A program made the position numbers and the translations under genes. 64,000 nt of DNA from Membranipora membranacea (lineage: Eukaryota; Bryozoa; Gymnolaemata; Cheilostomatida; Membraniporidae): NCBI GenBank assembly GCA_914767715.1, contig OU612068.1:34162001-34226000 (forward strand), read 5' to 3'. Position 1 is the stretch's first letter. Every line of letters starts with the position of its first letter. Shown one piece after another: positions 12,687 through 24,400 of the stretch. The notes under the pieces are model-generated. The model had not been told where the DNA came from and ran no database searches. It saw nothing but the letters and a program-made list of their open reading frames with translations.

Positions 12687-14062
12687 TTAAGGTAATGTCA
12701 AAGACCGATCCGAATATCAACATATCATATACCGTTGGAAGTCTGCCGAGCTACTGAAAATGAATACCTGAACAAAAACTTGATTCGATGACGTTGTGTC
12801 ATTTTAGGGAGGAAATGAGGCAAAAACCGCTGTTTTTGTCAATGCAGATGGAGGAGTCAATTCAATTGCAAAAAAATTCAAAACATGTGGAATGTATACT
12901 TAGAGATTGCATTCATCATAAAATTTGATTTTCTCTGATATATGACTAGTCTAAATTGACTTTTTACGTCACGCCATACAACGCATTTTTTTTGTGAAGC
13001 TGTAAAAATATGTGAAATTTCAATCATAAATTCACAACAGATCATAGGCTCGAATCAAAATTAATTATGATTTTCTCTTAGAGTACTCTTCAAATGTCAT
13101 ACACATTGACTTTCAAAAAATTAGCTTGTATATTGCAGTGACAGTAGACTCTCGAATGCGGCTAATATTTTCGCCACCTTTGCATAACGCCAAACATGCT
13201 GTCCAAATAACCATTATTGTGGCCAAACAAAGTTTTTTTGAAAGTTCTCACATACGAAGCCGCTTTCATTAACCATGGTGCACACAAGAAATGCCAACAT
13301 AATTTTTCATTACATCTTCATTTTTCTTGAATTTAACGCAAAAGAATGCCAAAAAACACCTCAAAAGTCCTTAAAAAGACCTCATAAGTCCCTAAAAATA
13401 GCTGTTTTTTGGCATTCTTTTGCGTTAAATTCAAGAACAATAAAGATGCAATGAAAAATTATGTTGGCATTTCCTGTGTGTACCATGGTTAATGAAAGCG
13501 GCTTCGTATGTGAGAACTTTCAAAAAAACTTTGTTAGGCCACAATAATGGTTATTTGGACAGCATGTTTGACGTTATGCAAAGGTGGCGAAAATATTAGC
13601 CGTATTCGAGAGTCTACTGTCATTGCAATACGCAAGCTAATTTTTTGAAAGTCAATGTGTGTGACATTTGAAAAGTACTCTAAGAGAAAATCTTAATTAA
13701 TTTTGATTCGAGCCTATGATCTGTTGTGAATTAAGGATTGAAATTTCACATATTTTCACGGCTTCACAAAAAAAAATCAATCAAAAAGTCAATTTAGTCA
13801 TCTATCAAAGAAAATCAAATTTTACAATGAAGGCAATCTCTAAGTATACATTCCACCTGATTTGAAATTTCTTGCAATTAATTTGACTGCTCAATCTGCA
13901 TCGACAAAAAGAGCGTTTTCTGCCTCATTTCCTCCGGATCCCTAAAATGACACAACGTCATCGAATCAAGTTTTTGTTCAGGTATTCATTTTCAGTAGCT
14001 CGGCAGCTTTCCAACGGTATATGATATGTTGATATTCGGATCGGTCTTTGACATTACCTTAA
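12687..14062. mobile_element. Large near-perfect palindrome flanked by TTAA (foldback/MITE-type transposon)
   Basis: The left arm runs from 12687 to about 13358 and the right arm from about 13403 to 14062, with a loop of roughly 45 nt. The outer ends read TTAAGGTAATGTCAAAGACC on the left and GGTCTTTGACATTACCTTAA on the right. Arms match almost base for base with scattered substitutions and few small indels. TTAA at both ends is the target duplication used by piggyBac-type transposases. The termini do not begin with the usual piggyBac CCC, so the family is only inferred. No transposase frame is present. Confidence 0.85.
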
Positions 14063-15446
14063 GTTCATTGGAGTGACAATTGAACTGCTTGTAGCGCAGC
14101 CTAAAATGGTAGCATAGCACAAAATGTGATGTCAGTGAACGAAATAAGAGCTGAAACTGAGCATTACTCGCTGTGAAATCCACAACCAAAAAATTGACAC
14201 GGCAGAAGATGATTTTTAGGAATTTCTGCTTCCATGGAGACATAAAAACTATATTCCTGTCTCTGAAGCATTCTGCTCATTTCTAATAACTTGATTGGCT
14301 GAGGATAACCAAATAGACCAATGAGCAAGTAGCAGTGCTTTGAGCACATATTTATGCTGCGCTAGTCGGGTTCCGTTCGATGATTCCCTGATGATGTAGA
14401 GAGAGCATGTATTGAAGATGCGGATCAAAGCACATAACATTGAGGAAAATGATCTGGTTTTGATAAGGCACAGGCTTCTTAGCTGTTTTGCAATGTGAAT
14501 TTGACTTTTTGAGTGTCAGAGCTTTTACAAAACTTAACACAATGGTTACAGTACAGTGCTGATAATCGAATGATACCGAAAATCAACATAACAGTTTTCA
14601 CCTATAGAAACTTTGTGGCATCCAATGTCTTCTTTTATCAGAATGGCAGAAAAATAAGGCGCTCAGTTTTCAATGTGACAAGTAGACTTTTAAAGATTAC
14701 GACATGAGAAATGCATGTTAACGCCATTACCAAATGATGACAGTAACCTTTTGCAACAAACAATTTCCTGACTATTGTGTTGTAATCTAGCACATGCCAC
14801 AATGAATATCAAACATATTGTGAACTGGAAAATAACATTAATTTATTGCATAAAATATTGGATAATAGCACCTCAAAATACAGTCATGTTAATTCTAATT
14901 CTGACCCTATCAAGTGCGGAGCGGGGAGACAACACACACAATCTCTACCAATAATCTCAATTCAGCAACAGGTCCTTCACATGTCATATGGGGTTATCAA
15001 TTCTGAGTACTATTTTAAAAGAGCACTCTCAAAATTAAAATGACATAAACGACATACTATATAAAAGTGTGACATAGCTTCTAGGCTTGCCTGGTGAGCT
15101 ATACAATCCATGAGCTTTTCCTTGGCTTTAGACATTTCATGCAAAACCCAGGAGAGGCAAGTGGTTTGGTCTACCTAATTTCAATCAATGCCAATATAGA
15201 ACATAATAATCTTCATCACCGCTAACAAAATCTATTCGACACAACTTTACACAACTAACTTATGGCTATATTTAGCCCTTCCATTTTCATCTACTTTTTT
15301 ATACATACAAAACAAATACAAAACAGCATATTTTCATATCAAAAGTATAGAATTCTAGAGTCATGTATTACAAGATTGCATTGTTCCTATAGAAAAGATT
15401 ACATAGTTATATAATAAGATAGATATTTAGATTATCGTCTGTCCAT

Positions 15447-15462
15447 GTGTGTGTGTGTGTGT
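15447..15462. repeat. (GT)n microsatellite
   Basis: A GTGTGT run lies about 35 nt downstream of the stop codon of the acidic CAAX gene, in its presumed 3' UTR. Confidence 0.7.
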
Positions 15463-15493
15463 ACAGGCAGTGAGACATGTAGCTCCTGACAGC

Positions 15494-18400
15494 TCAAAGT
15501 ATAGTACAACAACCCTGTTCTACTGGCCCACTCGGAGATGCCTGTGAAAATAAAGTTATAAAAAGCTGTGACACACATTTGTATTATTTATGAGATGATT
15601 ATTTTGTTGATCGATGGTTGTGGATTTGAGTTAATCAACTGGTGCATTAATTGTTAATACCTCTGAAGATTTTCATCTATGTTGCCTCCTACCATTTTTA
15701 TCTAGAACAAGTCCGTGCAGCCTCCCCTCAATTTTATATCCTGTTATTTTCTTGGCTAGTAAGTAACCTAAATCATGGGTTAAGCACATCCTACATGGTG
15801 GTATATATTTTTAATGAAAGGGATAATGATGGCTTCCGATTACATATCTGCAAGAACATAACAACTAGTAATCGATGAATTCAGAAGCTGAGTTGCCAGT
15901 TGGAGAATACCACAGCTGAAGGTGAATTATGTCATTAAATTATAGTAATCCAGTCCAGACACACACACATACACACATTGTTCACTCTTACTATAAAAGG
16001 TTATGACAGGGTAGGCAGAGTATCCAAATGACTATTTGAACTGTTGAGCCTCACAATTTGGTCGACTAGAATTACATCACAATAAACAAAGGTGTACCAT
16101 CTTCAGGAATAGTGTGCTCAGTATCACATCAATCAGGGAGGAGCTATCTACTATTAGCCCAAGTAAATGGACAAATTTAGTAAGAGATATTACAGCAATC
16201 ATTAGTCACCAGTTTGTTACATAAGAACTTGTCGATTCTGACAACTATATTATTAGATCACAAGTGCTGTCTGGTGTTTTGGCAAAGACATTTGGTTTAC
16301 GCTCATCAAAAAGTATAATGCAATACATGGAACAAGAAGAAGTCCTTGCAATGTTCATTGTGGAATAAAGTTCGCATCTCAACTGGTAAGGTGTCAAAAT
16401 ACCACCAAAGCCAAAACGGGATTCCCTATCCCCATAGAATGTTCTGCTAGTATGTTCTTTAAATATAGCTCTATCTTGTGTGGGGGGGGATTAGGATTAA
16501 TTGCATTTATTATATCAAAGGTACCTTGTTCTACTGGGTAAAATACGTTAGCTCAAGATTGCCTCGGCGGGGGGGGGGGGGGGGGGGGGTAAAGAGACCG
16601 GGGGGGGGGTGTCTTTAACTCCTTGCTCGAACTAGCTCAAGATAAGAGGAGTAACTTACTTTAGACTTGGATTTCTGTGACTCGGTCAGTTCAATGCTTC
16701 CATCTTCTAAAAATAATCATTGTTAAGGTGTCAGTCATACAGCTGAGGGAAATATGAATATTGTTGGGGAGCAGTGCCAAAATGTGGTTTTTAGTAGTCA
16801 GATCTTGTCAGAAGAGGCTAATAATCCCGGGTTTTGGGAGTTCATCGGGGAGGTTATTATGACTGAAAGGCTTCAAAGTTAAAGAGAAAGCATTGAGACA
16901 AACTAGTATATGTTCACCAGACAGACAATGATTTCACCTTGTTAGCTCCTCAAAGCTGTCTCAATTTTTGTATAATAAATTTCAAAGATTGAGTACAGCA
17001 TCTCTTTCCATGATTTGCTCACAACACAAAATACTGTACTAGCGCCAGGCACAGATTACTGGTATGAGTTGGGTTTGTATCTTACAGATGATGCAGAGTG
17101 CAATGACACTTGACGTGATAATTAGGTGGAGGTCGCCTGTGAAGCACATGTGTTGATAATTTGTATTTAAGGTACACAATCTGCTTCCTCAGGAGTTATT
17201 ACTCCTTGCTGCTACATCATATCACAGAGTACTCTGTGATTATATAGAAGAGCTAGTAAATGAGTTTGGATCATTGAGTAAACTGTACTGGTGAACCTCT
17301 TTGTAAGCCGAATACAACCCAGAACAGTAATGGGCGAACAATTTTAAGAGCTTTAGAATGCTTCCCCACCCTTATTATATATCATAATGGGCTGTAGAGG
17401 CATCTATGGCTGTTGCCTGAGCTGCTTTCACAGTAAGAAAGAATGCTGAGGGTACTGTGATTTTGCTCTTTCCTAACTCTTTGCAAGATAAGACATTTAA
17501 AGCGGCAGTGAAATGAAGTGCAGAGTCATCAGAGCACCAGTGTGTGTGTTTCAGACTAACGAAATATAATATTGAATAATACGACCAGCTTGTTCGTGAC
17601 AAGTTACCAAAATTAATGCTTGTCATGCTGGTTTTATGGTGTCTGAGAAAAGGACGGTGTACACCATTTATGGACACATCAGCGGCTGGTCTTGACAACT
17701 TTTGTAAAATTTGGCTGGTATGCAGGATAAGATGTACACACCAAAACAGCAAAGCTCTCAGCAGCTTATCAATAATGAGTAGCTAAGACAATAAGCATTA
17801 GTTTTTTCCAGTTACTTGACATGCAGCCATACGTCTTAGTCACCACAAGCATGCTGTTATCTGAGCAAAAATACTCACCTGTTTTAGGCTTAGATTCCTC
17901 AGTATTAGTTTTAGTTTCGGGCTCCTTCTCTACATCCCCAGCCTCCTTATTGTCCTCAGTCTTATCTCCACTTGTCTTATTCTCCTCTACGATAGCTGCA
18001 GGTGTAATCTCAGGCTTAGAGCTAGCTGCTGCTGCTGAGTTGTCTCCCCCGGCAGCGGCTGGCTCTTCCGATGCTGCTGAAGCTTCCTGCTTATCCTCGG
18101 TTTCAGCCTTAGGTTCTGTAGCCTCAGCACTTGCTTTACTATCAGCTTCAGCTGCGGGTGGTGCTGCTTCAGACTCTACCACTTCCTGGTTCTGCTCCGT
18201 AGTCTCAGGTTCAGATACAGCTGGAGTCTCTGTAGGCTCTGTAGAATCCATAGCACCGTTCACAACCGTATCTAGAGCGTTAACTACCTCTGTCTCCTCC
18301 GCACTTAACTATAAGTCAACAATTATAAACAATCAATAACGGAAATGGCACTAGCTTTTCAGGTACAGATTAACATGTACATGATAGCTGGACAATTTTA

Positions 18401-21400
18401 ACAGCTGCTGTTGTAATAAGGATCTACACTTAGGGAATGTTCTAAGTTCCTCAAGTCTGCTGACACTCTGACACTCCGTGAAGTGAACTTTGCTTTTTGA
18501 GAAATATCTTACCAATCTACACAGGGAAACAATCCAAAGGTAAAAGTCAGTATACTTTGTGCGCGTAGTCGTCTATCTGATATGAGATCTGCACTTGGCT
18601 GTGTTCATAACACTAATAATAGTGATTTATGTATCTGCGTTAAAGTGTAAACAGCTTGTGCAGTGGAGCAAAATAATAGTCACATGCTCTGCAGCTATTT
18701 CATGTTGTTGTGGATAGCTATGATTCCTGTTTGGAATGGAAATTAAACTCCTACACTAATCCAAGCAATTGGTAACATAACTGTCACTACATACAATATT
18801 ACCCTTCTCTTTGTAGGCCCTCTTGTTTGTTACAATAAATCTGAGGTTTAGTTCACTGGGCAACATTGAATCTACGATAAGAGAAATGATACACGGTCCT
18901 TGTCTCATTTACATTAAAATCTAACAGCCATTACTCATCGCTCATGTGATTTCATTCACATGATTAGTTACTCTCCTCAAAATATTTGACCTTGTGATTG
19001 ATGAGTTGATGATGAGATAATTATTGCTGGGCAATGTTTTATCACAAACAACATCATAACGCTGATAGAGTATAGTATCGCAAAAAATGATCTCCAAAGA
19101 TAGATTACTCGGCTTTCGCTTTGACTTTAATCATACCCTTTATTAAAAGATTTAGAATTTGTACCAGGTAAGATTATTATTCATATTTGTATTGTTGCAT
19201 TGCAACTTCACCATGGCAGATTTTGGTTTTTGTGAATTTCCATTGTAGCTACACTACCATTAGAAATGTGAGCAAACTTTCATGATCATGTAAATGAACA
19301 AGTACATGACTTTTGCAGTCAATTTTCATTTCGCAGCTATTTTGAGTTTCCTCTTTCTGCAAGCTTTCTGATATTTTCCTATTTTAGATAAAATCCTAGA
19401 CTTAGAGTAAGGGTATTATTGTCCTAACTCTAGGATTTAATCATGTTTTTAGCAGTGTCCTCAGATCTTGGATCTGAAGGTGCATTTCATACCTAATAAA
19501 ACAACATCCTGTATGTAGACATGTATACATGATAACATACCTCACGAGTTTCCATGTCTTCAACCGATATCGAGTTGTCTGCTTCTGATGATATATTTGT
19601 GTTTTCCTTTGTGGGATCTTCTGCTGCCTCTATATTATCCACTATTGGGGTGGTCTCCTCTTCGTGTTCCTCCACTGCTTCTTGTTTCTGAATACTTTCC
19701 GAGTTTTCAGGAGGAGATGATTTGGGTTGATTTAGCTCGGTGACCTCAGAGTTATCCTCACCGGTTTCAGCTCTCTCCAGACCAGAGATGGAGCTATTCT
19801 GTGGAGTCTCCATAACTTCCTCTAATGATTTACTATAGTCTGTCTCAGACTTATCCATTGATGTGTCCGGGTTATCTGGGTGGTAAAAACAAAATGCTTA
19901 AGGTCATCAAAATACGAAAAAAAACTGTTAATGATATGCTGATATGCATATATGATAGATTGCAGTAAAATTGAATTTTTTGTGATGGTGCCAGCAGATT
20001 CGCAACAATGAAAGTGTCAGTGTACATTGTTAGTTCACTTTGCTCTACTACAGTCATGGTTCTGCAGTTTTTTATGGACTGAAAGGGTCAGTGGTAGACT
20101 GTTCATATGGTGATCTGGTAATAGTCAACCAGCTTGTAATAAGCCCAACAAGCAACACAAATTAACTCTGCTGAAGGTAAATAGGTTATCCTTCATCAGA
20201 TAGATAGTCAATATGTAATAATAGCACAGCATCACTGTCAAGACTGCAAACATCAAAACTCACTAAACGCTGCTAGCCCATGCGCGGGTTGTCAAACTGC
20301 TATGATGTAAATCCCTTTAAGTTAGTAAATGTCTAGAATTCTAATAGACCAGCACGGAGTTGTGAGAGGACAACTCAACTGTTGCAGCTATGACAACCCG
20401 ACTGAAAATCTGAACAATTCGAACTTGAAGCGAAAGGTTGAATGAATATCAAATGAATTGTTGTGATGCCCAGCCATATAATCATGAGATAAAATGCTGC
20501 TGTAAACTCGGAACTGTGTGTTGACATTTCCTTTCAGCTGAAATTATAGCTTGAAGCAGCAACATTTTAAATATCAACTGCCAAACCCACATGAAAGAAA
20601 ACTTTGAAATGAGAGACAAGTATAAAGCTTCAGTAATAAACAAGAGAATGTACAGTGACCTGGAACTTGGTAGGTCAAACGTTATAGTGAGTATAGATTG
20701 GAGAGTAACACTGTCTTCTCTAACACGCTATATGTGTGCTCGCAGTGTAATTTATTATTCGAGATCAAAGCTGTGCCACATGATGACAATTTAGGAAATC
20801 TGTTGATATTTCCAGATAAGCATTATTTTTTTGGCTTGCATGTAGTACAAGTTGTATAATTATTACACACTGTATAATTTCACACTGTATTGCTACTCTA
20901 GCCTTGGTTTTTAGTTCCACTAATATTTTGATGGAGTTTGTTGGGACCCTCTCTTTTCTGGCATGCAGCTCTGCTCTTCTCTGTCCATCCTTGAAACTTT
21001 GTTACAGTAATTTTGAGTATTGTGTTAGTTACTATGTTGCTACAAGCCTACCCTACTGTTTTAAATCCCTCATATGTGTAGGAGAGTCAAGAAAGGAGAA
21101 TTATTTGGAATCTAGAAAATGGGGCCTTTCATTTGTAATTCAAGGAGCATTACATGCCACAAATAATTCAAGATATAGACACTGCTGTGAATCAAATAAC
21201 CCTCCTAATACAGCTACAACTTCCATCCTTCGTTCTAATAAACTCTACAAATAATATCACCTTCTAGAGACGATCACTAAAGATGATAAGGAGGTTGTAA
21301 TTCTTACCTGCTTTAGCTGTGGGTGTATCCGTACCGGGAGCACTAACTCGAGCTAGAACATACGACAGTTTGGGAGTTGTTTCTCCTGCAGCAGCTTGTC

Positions 21401-24400
21401 TAGTGCCCTGTGGTGTATCAAATCTATCAGACAGATCACCACTAGCTTCGTATGAGGCACTGTGTATATGTGTTATCTCCTGGTCTGCTGTCAACATAGT
21501 ATTCAATCTGTCATTGATAACGCAGACCCAACAATGCCACTTAATCATCCAATATTAGGTCCCTACACCTCTGTGGTACAGACTTTAGCTGTTAAGTGTA
21601 TAATACTCATATCATGACATGAGAGGTGTATGAATTACACAAGGCTAAACAAATATTGAGTAAATCAAATATGCCTGTCTGCTTACACAAGGTTACGGAG
21701 GGAGATAAACCCGCTGGCCTCAATCCACACATATATAAACAAGATCAACAGGATCAATACGGGATTAGACAAAAATAGGCCTGGTGTTGACACCATGTCC
21801 AATGTTTTAGTGTATACTACGGCAAAAAAAGAAGGATAAGCTTTACGTCAATACTAGAGATAAGTAGTACAATCAGGATAAACACAACATTAGATCAAGG
21901 TCAGACTGTGTAAAGTCTTCAGGGTTCATCAAATCGACTTCAAACCTCCTTGATAGAGAATCTTTACAATGACAATGTGAATGTAATATCAGAGAAGGGG
22001 ATTGTGGCATTTCTGCCTCATATGTAAATCAGCAACACATAAACTGCCAAGGTCTACTAATTCATCTACTATTTCGGCATTTCTTTAGTTAAAACTTCTT
22101 TAATTTATGACATCGCACCAGAAACCATAGTCTCAGATCACACATCAAAATCATTAACAGCAAATTTAATAATTTCTGTTATCAGTATGAAAGCAGCATC
22201 TTTTTGCCAGCGGCAGGTTCCAGTTCTTGCAAAATTCACACTTGACACAAGTAATTTTTGAAGCATAGGCTAATTAAGGCTATTTGATACTTGCCTATAT
22301 TTTCATCGGCTGATACGAAGCTAGCACCACTAGTCATGGTATCTGTTTGAGGCGACTCTGGTCTGATATTCTCCATCATAGAAGGTACTCCTACAGCAGC
22401 TGATGAGGTGACATTATCATCTAGATGAAAAATACATAAAGCTGTGAAAATTTACTGTTGCTGAGCTGTGGAAATTTGTATGGCATTGGCGTAAAATAGG
22501 AACATAGATGAAATCAGAGCACTCTATCAATTACTCAATATATGTAACTAGTACTCGGACATGATTTGCTCGCAAAATATTGTACACTATATGATCTGTA
22601 GACTATGATACTGTGCTACGATACTGTGCTATGATACTCCCAATCTGAGCGTATTTTAACAGCAATCCAGCTAATGATTTAATTACCCCTCTAGAAGAGA
22701 GTATTATTTAGATTATGACTAACTTAGTCTTGTTTGCACAAAAAGATTTAGTCAGCTGACTTTTTTAGAAGTCAAGAGAAAGTTAAGGTTCCTTTTCCAG
22801 GCGATTCTTACAACTTAATGTCTCAATCAGCTAATTTAGGAATGCTATGAAAATTATGTACTGATATTTATTCCCACATATGTTGTACAGACACTCTGTA
22901 AAAAAACCCACACATACTTTACCCTCACCACTCCAGATGTCACAGGATGTTCAGGAGTTGCCCCTTACATTTTCATGACAAGATAACTTCAATAAATCAG
23001 CCTTACTTATCGGAATTCTCACACACACACACATATATATATAGATGATTGATACCCCACGTACCTGATTGTGTGCTGTCGGATAATGTGGAGCCATGAG
23101 GTCCAGCATTCCTTGATTCACTGAGGTTAGATTGTTGTTCTTTAAGTAGTGGGCTTCCTAGATCCAGGTTTGATGATGGTCCTGTTGTGCTATTCTCGTC
23201 CAGGAAATCATCTACACTCAAAATAATTTATTTCCCAGTGTATTTCAAATAAGACACAGTTGTGTTCAAACACAGAGCAAGTAATTTTGACTGTATATAT
23301 GTTCAGCATCCTAGTTAGAGGGAAACACTACAGACATATATAATAATGACACTACTACTTACTGTCTGTGCTGTGGTTCTTAGCTTGAGGTGTAGATTGT
23401 GTAGGGGATGATTGTCCTGATCCTGATAGGTCTTTATCTACTAACTTCTCAGAGGTTACAGATATGTTCAGATCTGCAGTATTAGTGTTAGCAGGCTCAC
23501 TATGAGCTTCATGTACTGTAATATTAATATGGTCAGATTGCCATACCGCAAGCTAGCTGTATCGTGTTCAATAAAACAAAACAACCTGGCAGTATGAGGT
23601 ACCACACTGTCTTAATCTGCCTCAACACAAGTTAAAATAAAGTGATGCAGCCAAAGAGAAGTACCGACCCACCTTTAGGAGCTGTAGTGTCCGCATCATC
23701 TATCTGACTGGGTTTAGGTGAGTTTTCTTCTGTGGAGTTATCCATGACCTCGATATCTGCAGCACTGCTGCTAGCTAGCGGTGTACTCTGTAGAGATTTA
23801 ATAGCTGGCAGTGTAAGATAAGCTTTGTTTGTCTGATCACTGAGCACTTCCCTATCTGCTACATTACTGCTAGCTGAGCTCAACTTTACACTACATAATA
23901 TATGGTAATGATAAAAACAGAGATTAGTATGTCACAGGACAAAAATTTACTGCAAGGTTAGGGCTGGCTCAACTCCAGAAAATTGCTGTATACTAATGAT
24001 GTGATCGATGCAGATTCATAATATTGTATGAAACTGCACACCACTATAAGTGATACAAGCCACAAGACCCAGGATACACAAGTACAAGTGTTCTCATAGA
24101 TATAACTGTATTAGTCCCAAACATGAGGAAGATAACAACACACAGTATTTTATCTCTGTCTGGCAATATCAGCATTTCGCTGGATAAAGAACATTGACAA
24201 AAGCATGTTATGCTTAAACTTAAAGTTAAATCCTATAATTTGATTGTGAAAGTTATCTTTTTGCAGCTCCTTAGAGAAAGGCAACTTTTTGAACACAGAG
24301 ATCAACAGCGCAAATTGTCTAAGTTTGGATATTCTATCATTCTAGAGTTGTCAAGTTCTTTTGCTTTCCTTCAACCAAGCTCTGTACATTTTTCTTACCT

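Larger units (their letters stand above)
12276..15493. other. Intergenic stretch between two minus-strand genes
   Basis: This gap holds the presumed promoter of the RPRD2-type gene, the 1.37-kb palindrome at 12687-14062, and the 3' flank of the acidic CAAX gene. A minus-strand AATAAA (14847-14842) could end that upstream gene. Three overlapping open frames at 14164-14540 show no codon bias, splice support or family resemblance, and I do not call them. Confidence 0.6.

Noticed and set aside
17821-18339. 172-residue plus-strand open frame rich in Ser/Val/Leu
   Set aside because: It mirrors exon 9 of the acidic CAAX gene. The minus-strand exon has proper acceptor and donor and joins in phase on both sides.
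20904-21254. 116-residue plus-strand frame in an intron of the CAAX gene
   Set aside because: Cys/Ser/Leu-rich composition of AT-rich non-coding DNA; no domain or exon boundaries.
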